From NCBI GenBank assembly GCA_049840935.1, contig JASGJA010000004.1, positions 62,001 to 126,000 on the forward strand: DNA of 64,000 nucleotides. Reading direction: 5' to 3'. The first letter of the stretch is position 1, and the number at the start of each line of letters is the position of its first letter. This DNA is from Mesorhizobium_G sp049840935. Lineage in GTDB: Bacteria; Pseudomonadota; Alphaproteobacteria; Rhizobiales; Rhizobiaceae. Shown here one piece after another: positions 36,137-45,875 of the stretch. The translations under genes and the position numbers were made by a program. Below the pieces are notes generated by a model. That model was not told the DNA's origin and did not search any database. It worked only from the letters and a program-made list of their open reading frames with translations.

Positions 36137-37033
36137 ATGAGCGCCTTGCATAGAACAGGAAAACCGCCGCGCGTTGGCGATACGCCGCTGATCCGCCGTT
36201 GTCTGATAACCGGGGTGCTGCTGGTCGGCGCGGTGCTGGTTCTCGCACCGCTGATTGTGATTTTCGTGCAGGCGTTCTCGCTGGGGGTCGATGCGTTCGC
36301 GCAGACGATCATGCATCCCGACACGCTGCACGCGATCTATCTAACAGTCGCGACCGCGCTGATCGCCGTGCCGTTGAATACGGCTTTTGGCGTTGCTGCG
36401 GCATGGGCAATCACAAAGTTCGATTTTCCGGGCAAGAGATTGCTGACAATCATCATCGAAATCCCCTTCTCCATTTCGCCAATCGTCGCGGGCGTGGCCT
36501 ATCTTTTCGTCTATGGATTGCAGGGAATTTTTGGACCGGCACTGGAGGCAGCGGACGTCAAGATTTTGTTCGCGCTGCCCGGTATCGTGCTGGCATCGAT
36601 GTTCGTGACCGCGCCCTTTGTTGCGCGCGAACTGATCCCGCTGATGCAGGCGCAAGGCCGCGACCTCGAAGAAGCGGCAACGTCGCTTGGCGCATCTGGA
36701 TGGCGGACGTTCTTCTCAGTGACGTTGCCGAACATCCGCTGGGCGCTTCTTTATGGCGTCGTGCTCTGCAACGCGCGCGTAATGGGTGAGTTCGGTGCGG
36801 TGTCGGTCGTTTCGGGCAACATACGCGGCCAAACGAATACGCTGCCACTGCATATCGAACTGCTTTACCACGACTATCAGACAGCAGGCGCGTTTGCTGC
36901 GGCTTCGGTGCTTACCGTGCTGGCTGTCGTCACCATCATCGCAAAGGTCTGGCTGGAACGCCGAGGCGCGGGACGCGCCAACCGCCCTGCCCTTGCAGGC
37001 CCGACAGCGGAACCGAAAGGAACCGGAATATGA
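36137..37033 (+). CDS. cysW: sulfate ABC transporter permease CysW
   Basis: The 298-residue inner-membrane permease has six helices and an EAA loop (EEAATSLGASGWRTFFSVTLPNI). GEFGAVSVVSGNIRGQTNTLPL is characteristic of CysW. It starts one base after the cysT stop and overlaps cysA by four bases. Confidence 0.92.
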   Translation: MSALHRTGKPPRVGDTPLIRRCLITGVLLVGAVLVLAPLIVIFVQAFSLGVDAFAQTIMHPDTLHAIYLTVATALIAVPLNTAFGVAAAWAITKFDFPGKRLLTIIIEIPFSISPIVAGVAYLFVYGLQGIFGPALEAADVKILFALPGIVLASMFVTAPFVARELIPLMQAQGRDLEEAATSLGASGWRTFFSVTLPNIRWALLYGVVLCNARVMGEFGAVSVVSGNIRGQTNTLPLHIELLYHDYQTAGAFAAASVLTVLAVVTIIAKVWLERRGAGRANRPALAGPTAEPKGTGI

Positions 37034-38052
37034 AGATTGTCCTCGATAATGTCGTCAAGACGTTTGACACGTTCCGCGCTGTTCACGGCGTTTCGCTGGA
37101 AATCGAAAGCGGCGAACTGATCGCTTTGCTTGGGCCGTCAGGTTCCGGCAAGACGACGATCCTGCGCATGGTGGCCGGGCTGGAATATGCCGATGGCGGT
37201 CGCATCCTGTTTGGAGACAAGGACGCTACGGACATACCCGTGCGCGACCGCGGTGTTGGGTTTGTGTTTCAACATTATGCGCTGTTTCCGCACATGACCG
37301 TTTCCGAGAATGTCGCATTCGGCATGAAGGTGTCGAAGCAAAAGCGCGATGACGCGCAGATCAACGCGAGAGCACAGGAGTTGCTGGCGCTTGTGCAACT
37401 CGATGGGCTGGGTGATCGCTTTCCATCGCAGATTTCGGGCGGACAGCGCCAGCGTGTCGCCTTGGCGCGAGCGCTCGCGGTCGACCCGCAAGTGCTGTTG
37501 CTGGACGAGCCGTTTGGCGCGCTAGACGCAAATGTGCGCCGCGACTTGCGCCGCTGGCTGCGCGAAATCCACGAGCAGATTGGAATCACCACGCTGTTTG
37601 TGACGCACGATCAGGAAGAAGCGCTCGACCTCGCGGATCGCGTGGTCATTCTCGATCAGGGTAAGATTGCGCAGGAAGGCACGCCGGAGGAGGTTTGCCG
37701 CCGTCCGGGTTCGCCATTCGTAACGCGCTTTCTGGGAGACGCACACAAGCTTGTCGGGATTGTTGCTTCGGGGCGAGCGAAGGTCGCTGGCGGGTCCGTG
37801 ACCGTGGCGGGACTGCCCGATGGCGAGGCGGAAATCTATGTGCGGCCAGCCGACCTGACATGGGGCGAAGGCGACATTCCAGCGGAGGTGACGCGGGTTA
37901 TCGATCGTCCCGATGGTCGCCGCGTTTTGGCGCGGCTGGATGACGGCGCGACGGTGGAACTCGACGTTGCACCAGAGGCGCGGATTTCACGCGGCGAACG
38001 TGGATATATCGGCGTGCGGCGCGCACACGCTTTTCCCTTGCACGGCACTTGA
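37030..38052 (+). CDS. cysA: sulfate/thiosulfate ABC transporter ATPase CysA
   Basis: The 340-residue ATPase has Walker A GPSGSGKTT (residues about 36-44), signature SGGQRQRVALARAL, Walker B LLLDEPFGALD and the H-loop THDQEEAL, followed by a C-terminal regulatory TOBE-like domain. It energises CysTW and is translationally coupled to cysW. Confidence 0.94.
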   Translation: MKIVLDNVVKTFDTFRAVHGVSLEIESGELIALLGPSGSGKTTILRMVAGLEYADGGRILFGDKDATDIPVRDRGVGFVFQHYALFPHMTVSENVAFGMKVSKQKRDDAQINARAQELLALVQLDGLGDRFPSQISGGQRQRVALARALAVDPQVLLLDEPFGALDANVRRDLRRWLREIHEQIGITTLFVTHDQEEALDLADRVVILDQGKIAQEGTPEEVCRRPGSPFVTRFLGDAHKLVGIVASGRAKVAGGSVTVAGLPDGEAEIYVRPADLTWGEGDIPAEVTRVIDRPDGRRVLARLDDGATVELDVAPEARISRGERGYIGVRRAHAFPLHGT

Positions 38053-38112
38053 AAGCAGCAGGATAAGACTTCAAGAGTAGGCGAATTATGATCGCCCCAG
38101 CCGGAGCTAGAA

Positions 38113-38421
38113 ATGATAAAGCACTGCGTTCTATTTCGTTTTCGTAGAGATGTTCAGGACGCAGCAATCGCTGACATCATGACGCGTTTTGAGCAATTGG
38201 TGGAAACGATACCCGGCGTGCTGAAAGTATCCGCCGGTGTGAATGTCAGCCCCGAGGGGTTGGATCATGGCTTCCGGCACGGCTTCGTGATGGACATCGA
38301 GAACGAGCAATTGCGCGACGCTTATCTGATTCACCCGGAGCACACAGCGATTTCAGAAGATCTGCTGCCGTTGCTCGAAGGCGGCATCGCAGGCGTCACG
38401 GTTTTTGATGTGAACGCGTGA
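38113..38421 (+). CDS. Dabb (stress-responsive A/B barrel) domain protein
   Basis: The 102-residue single-domain protein shows the Dabb start IKHCVLFRFRRDV, the central GVLKVSAGVNVSPEG and the conserved HPEHTAISEDLLPLL. Dabb domains form dimeric beta barrels; some are enzymes, most are uncharacterised. Its last 26 bases overlap the 3' end of the convergent GMC oxidoreductase gene. Confidence 0.85.
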   Translation: MIKHCVLFRFRRDVQDAAIADIMTRFEQLVETIPGVLKVSAGVNVSPEGLDHGFRHGFVMDIENEQLRDAYLIHPEHTAISEDLLPLLEGGIAGVTVFDVNA

Positions 38422-40022
38422 TAAATTGAGCGGCCTTCTCGGCAATCATTACGACTGGTGCGTGGGTGTTGCCGGAAACGATTGTGGGCATGATCGAAGC
38501 GTCAGCGATGCGCAGACGGCCAACGCCGTGAACGCGAAGCTTATCGTCCACGACGGCCATCTTGTCCGAACCCATGCGGGCGGTGCCGACAGGGTGGAAA
38601 ATCGTGGTGGCAATGTCGCCAGCCGCCCGCGCCAAATCCTCCGCGCTCTGGATTTGCGTGCCGGGCTTCAATTCGCGTGGCGAAAAGGTCGCCATGCGCT
38701 TTGTCGCCATCAGGCGGCGAGCCGCCAAAATAGAATCTGCCGCGACTTGCCGGTCAGCTGGCGTGGACAGATAGTTCGGCGCGATATGCGGATGCGCGTT
38801 GGGGTCGCGCGAAACGATCCGCACCGATGCCGCGCGATTCAGGACGCAGATTGCAAACCGAAACGGTGATTGCCGGATAACTGTGCAGCGGTTCGCCGAA
38901 ACGATCCAGCGACAGCGGCTGAACGTGAAACTCGATGTTCGGCGTTGCATATTGGCTGCCGGATTTCATGAAGATGCCAAGCTGGCTCGGCGCCATCGAC
39001 ATCGGCCCGCTGCGTTTCAGCAGATATTCCAGCGCGATACCCGCCTTGCCGGCGAGGCGCGCCTGCCGCTCGTTGAGCGTGGTCGCGCCCGTGATGCCGA
39101 AAACCGTTCTGATCTGGAGATGGTCCTGAAGGTTCTCCCCCACACCCGGCAGTTCGTGCTCGACAGCTACGCCCTGCGAGGCAAGCAAATCGCCGGGACC
39201 AATGCCCGAAAGCTGGAGGATCTGCGGCGTGCCAATTGCGCCCGCGCTGAGCACAAGTTCACCATCGACATGAGCGATGGCGGGCTTGCCGTTGACGGTC
39301 AGTTCGACGGACGTAACAGCACCGCGTTCCAGCTTTAAGCGCTCGACTGTCGCATGAGTGACAACGCGAAGATTTTGGCGACCCATTGCTGGACGAAGGA
39401 AAGCGCGCACGGCGTTGAACCGGATACCGTTTTTCTGGTTCACCTCGAAATAGCCGGAGCCGAGGTTATCGCCGCTGTTGAAATCGTCCGTTTTGGGCAC
39501 GCCGATTTCTTCGGCTGCCTCGCGCACCGCATCGAGAATGGGCCAGGACAGGCGCTGCTTTTCGACACGAAGCTCGCCCTTCTGGCCGTGCCACGGTTCG
39601 CCGCGCGACTGGTGATTTTCAGATTTGACGAAGAGCGGCAGCACATCATCCCAACCCCAGCCGACATTGCCGAGCTGTCGCCAGTGATCGTAATCCGCCG
39701 CCTGCCCGCGCATGTAGATCATGCCGTTGATGGAGGAGCAGCCGCCAAGCACCTTACCCCGCGGATAGGCCAGCGAGCGCCCGTTCAGACCGGGTTCCTG
39801 CGCTGTGGCGTAGCCCCAATCGGTGCGCGGATTGCCCATGCAATAGAGATAGCCGACCGGAATATAGACCCAGTGATAGCGGTCCGAACCGCCCGCCTCC
39901 AGCAACAGAACGCGGCTGCGGCCATCTGCGGAAAGGCGATTGGCGAGCACGCATCCCGCCGATCCAGCCCCAACGACGATATAGTCAAAGCGGCCAAGAT
40001 TCAGTCTGTCAGGCACGATCAA
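38396..40022 (-). pseudogene. GMC-family FAD oxidoreductase (choline-dehydrogenase-like), one frameshift
   Basis: GMC enzymes oxidise alcohols using FAD. The N-terminal frame has the FAD motif VVGAGSAGCVLANRLS, GKVLGGCSSINGMIYMRG and SAGAIGTPQILQLSGIG. The C-terminal frame has the catalytic HPVGTARMG and SGNTHAPVVMIAEKAA. The frames meet at NLRPESRG/SVRIVSRDPNAHP. One extra base near 38828 accounts for the switch, and the repaired protein is 541 residues, typical for BetA-like enzymes. It overlaps livM by four bases, so it belongs to the Liv-type operon and probably oxidises the imported compound. All motifs survive, which argues for a sequence error. Confidence 0.88.
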
Positions 40023-40999
40023 TTTCCTGCGGATTTGCGCCGGTCGATATAGGCGTAGATCTCACCCACAATGCCGCGCCGGAAGATCAGCACGCAGATC
40101 ATGAAGATGAGACCGGTCGCGATAGTCACCGGAAATTCGGAAGTAGCAAGAGCGTTCTGAAGCGTCACGACAATGCCCGCGCCGACAATCGGCCCGATCA
40201 GCGTGCCGATGCCGCCAAGCAGAGTCATAAGGATGACTTCGCCCGACATCTGCCAGGTGACGTCGGTCAGGGTGGCGAACTGGAACACCAGCGCCTTGAG
40301 CCCGCCAGCGAGGCCAGCGAGCGCGGCTGACATGACGAATGCGCCCAGCTTGTAGTTCTGCACGGAATAGCCGAGCGAGATTGCACGGTTCTCGTTTTCA
40401 CGGATGGAGCGCAAGATCATGCCATAGGGTGAATTGACGATGCGCCAGATCGCAGCGACGCCGAGGACAAACACAACCAGCACGAAGTAATACATGTTGT
40501 GTTCATTGTGCAGGTCGATCAGACCGCCAAGCAGGGAGCCACGCGGCACGCCCTGAATGCCATCCTCACCGCCGGTGAACGGCGCTTGCACGCAGAAGAA
40601 AAAGAACATCTGCGACAGCGCAAGCGTAATCATGGCAAAGTAAATGCCCTGCCGCCGGATGGCGAGAAAGCCAATGACAAGGCCGAGGATCGCCGCTCCA
40701 AGCACGCCAATCAGAATGCCGATTTCGGGCGGCATACCCCACACCTTGACGGCATGAGCAGTGAAATAGGCTGCGCCTCCGAAAAACGCGGCATGGCCGA
40801 AGGAAAGCAGGCCGGTATAACCAAGCAGGAGATTGAACGCACAAGCGAACAGCGCAAAGCACATCATCTTCATCAGGAAGATGGGGTAAATAAAAAACGG
40901 CGCGGCCAGCAGCGCCAGAAGAGCAAGGCCGATCAAGATCGTCTCGACGCGAAGTGCGGCGGGCTTGTCGGCGGAGGTTTGGCTGACTGCTCTGGACAT
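40019..40999 (-). CDS. livM: branched-chain amino acid-type ABC permease LivM
   Basis: The inner-membrane permease (326 residues from the ATG at 40999) has about nine helices and the LivM signature GYTGLLSFGHAAFFG, and GIGTLIGPIVGA near the C-terminus. GGAAGG precedes this ATG at ten bases; TTG 41017 and ATG 41008 are alternative starts that overlap livH. It pairs with LivH. The substrate cannot be read from the sequence. Confidence 0.9.
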   Translation of the reverse strand: MSRAVSQTSADKPAALRVETILIGLALLALLAAPFFIYPIFLMKMMCFALFACAFNLLLGYTGLLSFGHAAFFGGAAYFTAHAVKVWGMPPEIGILIGVLGAAILGLVIGFLAIRRQGIYFAMITLALSQMFFFFCVQAPFTGGEDGIQGVPRGSLLGGLIDLHNEHNMYYFVLVVFVLGVAAIWRIVNSPYGMILRSIRENENRAISLGYSVQNYKLGAFVMSAALAGLAGGLKALVFQFATLTDVTWQMSGEVILMTLLGGIGTLIGPIVGAGIVVTLQNALATSEFPVTIATGLIFMICVLIFRRGIVGEIYAYIDRRKSAGN

Positions 41000-41000
41000 G

Positions 41001-41882
41001 TCAGGCATCCCTTCCAAACAGACCAGCGGGGCGCATCAGAAGCACGATAGCCATGATGACGAAAACGACGATGTTCGACGCCTCGGGATAGAAGACCTTG
41101 GTCAGACCTTCCGCCACGCCAAGCATATAGCCCGTAACGATCGCGCCGAGGATCGAACCCATGCCGCCGATAACAACAACGGCAAAGACGACAATGATGA
41201 GGTTGGACCCCATCAGCGGGCTAACCTGATAGACGGGCGCGGCCAGCACGCCAGCAAGCCCGGCGAGCGCTGCCCCCAGACCGTAAGTAAGCGTGAGCAG
41301 CAAAGGAACGTTGACGCCGAAAGCCTGCACGAGCTTCGGGTTCTCGGTCGCCGCGCGAAGATAGGAGCCGAACTGTGTTTTCTCGATCAGCAGCCATGCC
41401 GCAATGCAGACAACCAACGAAGCGATAACCACCCAGCCCCGGTAGATCGGCAGGAACATGAAACCCAGATTCACCGCGCCGGTGAGCGCAGGCGGGACTG
41501 GATATGGATTGCCGGAAACGCCGTAGTAGTAGCGGAATACGCCTTCAATGACGAGCGCGAGGCCGAAGGTGAAAAGCAGGCCGTAAAGCGGATCGACATC
41601 GTAGAGACGGGACAGTGCGAGGCGTTCCACGATGATGCCGAACAGCCCGACAAGCACGGGCGCGACGATTAGAGCCGGCCAATATCCGATGCCGCCCAAT
41701 GTGAGAATGAGATAGGCAATGAACGCGCCAAGCATATATTGCGCGCCATGCGCGAAATTGATGACGCGCAGCAAGCCGAAGATAATGGCAAGGCCGAGCG
41801 AGAGCATGGCGTAGAACGAGCCGTTGATAAGGCCGACCAGCAATTGGCCCGCAAACGCCTGAATGGGAATGCCGAAAATCAT
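41001..41882 (-). CDS. livH: branched-chain amino acid-type ABC permease LivH
   Basis: The 293-residue permease has about eight helices, the N-terminal GLINGSFYAMLSLGLAIIFGLLRVINFAHG signature region and GGMGSILGAIVTGYMLG near the C-terminus. It starts three bases after the livF stop and precedes livM, forming the usual LivHM heterodimer. Confidence 0.92.
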   Translation of the reverse strand: MIFGIPIQAFAGQLLVGLINGSFYAMLSLGLAIIFGLLRVINFAHGAQYMLGAFIAYLILTLGGIGYWPALIVAPVLVGLFGIIVERLALSRLYDVDPLYGLLFTFGLALVIEGVFRYYYGVSGNPYPVPPALTGAVNLGFMFLPIYRGWVVIASLVVCIAAWLLIEKTQFGSYLRAATENPKLVQAFGVNVPLLLTLTYGLGAALAGLAGVLAAPVYQVSPLMGSNLIIVVFAVVVIGGMGSILGAIVTGYMLGVAEGLTKVFYPEASNIVVFVIMAIVLLMRPAGLFGRDA

Positions 41883-41885
41883 CGA

Positions 41886-42590
41886 TCAGACTCCCAGCAC
41901 TTCATGAAGTTCGTCCATGCGGCTCTCAAGTTCCTTGACCGGGAAATGCGAGACAACCTTACCGTGATCCATGAGATAGAAACGGTCTGCGATCTTGCTG
42001 GCGAAGCGGAAATTCTGTTCGACCAAAAGCACGGTCATGCCACGCCGTTTGAGTTCGGCAAGCAACTCACCGATGCGTTGAACGATGACCGGCGCAAGTC
42101 CCTCGGTCGGCTCATCCAGCAACAGCATCTTGTCGCCGGTGCGCAACATGCGGGCAATCGCCAGCATCTGCTGCTCGCCGCCGGAAAGCTTCGTGCCGGG
42201 GCTGTTGCGGCGCTCTTTCAGGTTCGGAAAGAGGCTGAATATTTCCTCGACAGTCATGCCGCCCTTCGCGACGACAGGCGGCAGGATCAGGTTTTCGTCC
42301 ACGGTCAAGCTCGCGAAAATGCCGCGCTCCTCCGGGACATATCCAATGCCTGTCCGCGCCGTTTTATGCAGAGGCAGGGAGATCAGATCTTTTCCGTCAA
42401 AGCGGATGGAGCCCGTGCGCTTGCGGATAAGCCCCATGATGGCGCGCAGCGTGGTGGTTTTGCCGACGCCGTTGCGACCGACGAGCGTAACCGTCTCGCC
42501 CGTATTCACGTCAAGATCAACACCATGCAGCGCGTGGCTCTCGCCATACCACGCATTGAGGCCGCGAACGGACAGCAGCGGCTCAGACAT
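41886..42590 (-). CDS. livF: branched-chain amino acid-type ABC ATPase LivF
   Basis: The 234-residue ATPase has Walker A GRNGVGKTT, signature LSGGEQQMLAIARML, Walker B LLLDEPTEGLAP and the short LivF-type C-terminus. It overlaps livG by eight bases and energises LivHM together with LivG. Confidence 0.93.
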   Translation of the reverse strand: MSEPLLSVRGLNAWYGESHALHGVDLDVNTGETVTLVGRNGVGKTTTLRAIMGLIRKRTGSIRFDGKDLISLPLHKTARTGIGYVPEERGIFASLTVDENLILPPVVAKGGMTVEEIFSLFPNLKERRNSPGTKLSGGEQQMLAIARMLRTGDKMLLLDEPTEGLAPVIVQRIGELLAELKRRGMTVLLVEQNFRFASKIADRFYLMDHGKVVSHFPVKELESRMDELHEVLGV

Positions 42591-43362
42591 GATCGGTCCC
42601 CATATAGGCTTCGCGGACGCGCTCGTCTTTGCTTATGGATGCATAGTCGCCTGACGCGATGACCTGCCCGCGCTGCAGGACGCTGATGCCGTCACAAATA
42701 TCCGCGACGACGCTGAGATTATGTTCAACCATGAGAACGGCGCGATCAGCCGAAATGGTTTTGACCAGCCGAGCAATCGCGCCGACGTCCTCATGGCCCA
42801 TGCCAGCCATAGGCTCATCCAGCAGCAGCACCTTGGGTTCGAGCGCGAGAGTGGTGGCAATTTCCAGCACGCGTTTGCGGCCATAGGAAAGGTCTGCCGC
42901 CAGCCGGTTTCGCGCATCGGACAAGCCGACCGCGTGAATGAGTTCTTCTGCGCGCGGCGTGAGAGCATCAAGGGCCGACATGGAGCGCCAGAATTGTGTT
43001 GCCAAACCGTTGGGCCGCTGAAGCGCAACGCGAACGTTGTCCAGCACAGTCAGGTGCGGAAAGGTCGCCGAAATCTGGAACGAACGCACGACACCCATCT
43101 GCGCCACCTTGGCAGGCGGCGTGTTGGTGATGTCCTGCCCATCCAGCGTGATCGTGCCAGCGGTAGGCTGAAAAAACTTGGTGAGCAGGTTGAAGACAGT
43201 CGTCTTGCCCGCACCATTCGGGCCAATGAGCGCGTGAATATTGCCGTGGCGAACGTCGAGGTCGACGTCCTTGACAGCGGTAAATCCCATGAAATCTTTG
43301 CGCAGACCACGCGCGGAAAGAACAATCTCTCCAGCCTGCTTGCTATGCCCGGTCTGGCTCAC
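42583..43362 (-). CDS. livG: branched-chain amino acid-type ABC ATPase LivG
   Basis: The 259-residue ATPase has Walker A GPNGAGKTT, Walker B LLLDEPMAGM and the LivG C-terminal extension ending in YASISKDERVREAYMG. The signature region is atypical: DLSYGRKRVLEIATTLA replaces LSGGQ, as is usual for LivG. The start is GTG at 43362. It lies 75 bp after the binding-protein gene. Confidence 0.93.
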   Translation of the reverse strand: MSQTGHSKQAGEIVLSARGLRKDFMGFTAVKDVDLDVRHGNIHALIGPNGAGKTTVFNLLTKFFQPTAGTITLDGQDITNTPPAKVAQMGVVRSFQISATFPHLTVLDNVRVALQRPNGLATQFWRSMSALDALTPRAEELIHAVGLSDARNRLAADLSYGRKRVLEIATTLALEPKVLLLDEPMAGMGHEDVGAIARLVKTISADRAVLMVEHNLSVVADICDGISVLQRGQVIASGDYASISKDERVREAYMGTDHV

Positions 43363-43437
43363 GCCTGCCCTCGCCTATGAAGTCAATCGAAAACGAATAT
43401 GTGCGATGCCGCGAGCGGCACCGCACAGATTTGGCGC

Positions 43438-44643
43438 TTACTTCACCAGCGGACAGCCGGATTCGGCGGGCTTGATGTAGGCTTCATCACCCGGAATTGT
43501 CGCCAGCACCTTGTAGTAATCCCAAGGCTGCGTGCTCTCCGATGGCTTCTTCACTTCCATCAAATACATATCATGGATCATGCGGCCATTGGGGCCGACC
43601 TTGCCGCCGCGCGCGAAAACATCCTCGACTGGCATTTCGTGCAGGTTTTTAGCAACCGCGTCTGCGTCGTCAGTGCCAGCCTTGTCGATGGCCTTCAGGT
43701 ACTGCGTCACTGCCGAATAAGTGCCCGCCTGAATCATGTTGGGCATACGACCGGTACGGTCGAAGAACTTCTTCGACCAGGCACGGGATTCGTCATCGCG
43801 ATCCCAATAGAAGCCTTCCGTGAGCGTCAGCCCCTGAGCAGCTTCAAGACCGAGGCCGTGAACTTCGGCAAGAGTGAACAGCAGCGCCGCCATGCGCTGA
43901 CCACCAGCGACGATGCCAAATTCCGCTGCCTGCTTGATAGCGTTTGCGGTATCCAGACCGGCATTTGCCAGACCGACGACCTTTGCGCCTGACGACTGGG
44001 CTTGCAGCAGGAATGACGAGTAGTCAGTGGTGGCGAGCGGGTGGCGCACGGAACCGAGCACCTTACCGCCCTTGGACGTCACATATTTCGAGGTCTGCTC
44101 TTCGAGTGAATAGCCGAAGGCGTAATCGGCGGTCAGGAAGAACCAAGTATCGCCGCCCTGCTGCACAAGCGCACCGCCGGTGCCGACAGCAAGAGCGTGA
44201 GTGTCATAGGCCCAATGGAAGCCGTAAGGCGAACAAGCCTTTCCGGTGAGATCGGTCGTAGCCGCGCCGGTAACGATATCGATCTTTTTCTTTTCCTGTG
44301 AAATACCCTGCACAGCCAGCGCGACGGACGACGTTGTCAACTCCATGATGGCATCGACCTGTTCGGTGTCGTACCACTGGCGCGCAATGTTAGAGGCAAT
44401 GTCGGCCTTGTTTTGGTGGTCTGCCGAGACGATTTCAATCGGCATATCTTTTACTTTGCCGCCGAAATCTTCTGCGGCCATTTTGGCGGCTTCAACGGAC
44501 CATTTGCCGCCGAAGTCGGCATAGACGCCGGATTGATCGTTCAGAATGCCGATTTTGACCTTGCCGTCGGAAATTTCTTGGGCAACTGCCGGAAACGATA
44601 CGGTTGCCATCAAGAGCGCCGCCAGCGCGCGCGATAACGTCAT
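43438..44643 (-). CDS. ABC transporter substrate-binding protein, LivK-like (type 1)
   Basis: The 401-residue periplasmic binding protein starts at ATG 44643 with GGAGAG before it and has a signal peptide (cleavage after VSFPAVAQ). The mature domain (VKIGILNDQSGVYADFGGKWSVEAAKMAAEDFGG) is of the Peripla_BP_6 type, which binds amino acids, amides, aromatic acids and other polar compounds. It is first in a LivK-G-F-H-M-GMC operon opposite a LysR regulator. An open frame extends to 44718 but lacks a signal. Confidence 0.9.
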   Translation of the reverse strand: MTLSRALAALLMATVSFPAVAQEISDGKVKIGILNDQSGVYADFGGKWSVEAAKMAAEDFGGKVKDMPIEIVSADHQNKADIASNIARQWYDTEQVDAIMELTTSSVALAVQGISQEKKKIDIVTGAATTDLTGKACSPYGFHWAYDTHALAVGTGGALVQQGGDTWFFLTADYAFGYSLEEQTSKYVTSKGGKVLGSVRHPLATTDYSSFLLQAQSSGAKVVGLANAGLDTANAIKQAAEFGIVAGGQRMAALLFTLAEVHGLGLEAAQGLTLTEGFYWDRDDESRAWSKKFFDRTGRMPNMIQAGTYSAVTQYLKAIDKAGTDDADAVAKNLHEMPVEDVFARGGKVGPNGRMIHDMYLMEVKKPSESTQPWDYYKVLATIPGDEAYIKPAESGCPLVK

Positions 44644-44775
44644 GAACTCTCCTCCCGAGATATATTTGGACCGCCCTTCCCGCTTTAGCGGTGATGATTG
44701 GACGATGTCCTGCTCCACACAGGCGAAAAAGCTACCATTGCATTGCCGTACGGAAAACAGCTAAATTCAGCACAG

Positions 44776-44787
44776 ATTGTGAACAAT
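44776..44787. promoter_or_regulatory. possible LysR-type operator
   Basis: ATTGT-GA-ACAAT is a 12-bp inverted repeat 11 bp before the lysR start, in the 155-bp gap shared with the divergent Liv operon. It fits an interrupted dyad of LysR type in position, but no binding data support it. Confidence 0.35.
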
Positions 44788-44798
44788 AATGTACAGAC

Positions 44799-45701
44799 AT
44801 GGCACGTTTCGATTGGGATGATTTGCAATATTTTCTGGCGGTGGCGCGCTCTGGCACGCTGTCGGCAGCCTCGCGCGAGCTTCGTACAAATCACGTGACG
44901 GTTTCGCGTCGCATAGACCGGCTGGAACAGGCGCTGGGTCGCAAACTCTTCGAGCGCAATCCGCGCGGCTATGTGCTCACAAATGTCGGCGACGGGCTTC
45001 TGGAATCCGCCAAGCTGATGGCACAGCAGGCGGAAAGCTTCCGCTCGGAATTGCGCAATGACTTTATCAAGGTTGGTGGCGTTGTGCGCTTCAGTTCGCT
45101 GGAAGGTTTTGGAAGCTATTTTCTGGCGGACCGCCTGCCGGAATTCTGCCGCGCGAACCCCTCGATCCACATTGAAATGATAACGATCCAGCAAATCGTA
45201 TCGCTGTCGCGGCGCGAGGCGGATTTGTCGATCACGCTGGCCCCGCCACAGGCAGACCACTATCACAACGAACTGATAACGCCGTACCAGCTCTTTCTCT
45301 ACGGATCACGCAGCTACCTCAATGCGAACCCACCGATCAAGGACAGCGCGGACCTGAATGAGCACGCGTTTCTTGGCTATATTTCCGACATGATTTTCAC
45401 GCCGGGGCTCGACTATCTCAATGAACTCGCGCCGGGCGCGCGGCCCTATTATCAATGCTCCAGCCTTCATGCGCAGGTGCGCGCAGCGATTGCCGGTATG
45501 GGGCTCGTGGTACTGCCCGCGTTCATCGCCAGCGACATTCCCGAACTCGTACCGGTTTTGCCGGAACAATTGCGCGCCGATCGTGAGTATTGGAGCGTGA
45601 CGCACAGGGAATTGGCAACGACGCCGCGCGTGCGGATGCTCATTGAATTTCTCAAATCGCAGACGCGAGCGGCGGCCAGCCGGTTCAATCCAGTTACGTG
45701 A
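44799..45701 (+). CDS. LysR family transcriptional regulator
   Basis: The 300-residue regulator has an N-terminal HTH (DDLQYFLAVARSGTLSAASRELRTNHVTVSRRIDRLEQALG, residues 6-46) and a periplasmic-binding-like effector domain. It is divergent from the Liv/GMC operon, the standard arrangement for a regulator that controls its neighbour in response to the imported substrate. Confidence 0.9.
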   Translation: MARFDWDDLQYFLAVARSGTLSAASRELRTNHVTVSRRIDRLEQALGRKLFERNPRGYVLTNVGDGLLESAKLMAQQAESFRSELRNDFIKVGGVVRFSSLEGFGSYFLADRLPEFCRANPSIHIEMITIQQIVSLSRREADLSITLAPPQADHYHNELITPYQLFLYGSRSYLNANPPIKDSADLNEHAFLGYISDMIFTPGLDYLNELAPGARPYYQCSSLHAQVRAAIAGMGLVVLPAFIASDIPELVPVLPEQLRADREYWSVTHRELATTPRVRMLIEFLKSQTRAAASRFNPVT

Positions 45702-45875
45702 TTTGGGTGGATTTGAGACGGCGCGGCCTTGAACAACTGGAAAGCACGCCCGCGGCGGTTAAAAAAATAAACGTCGAAACTTTCGTTGTCGGCCAATCAC
45801 CCATCTTCATCACCGATGTTTCAGTGGTCGGCGCGAGCGGCAAAGGCGTATTTGCCCTCGGCCCGTGATCGAGAG

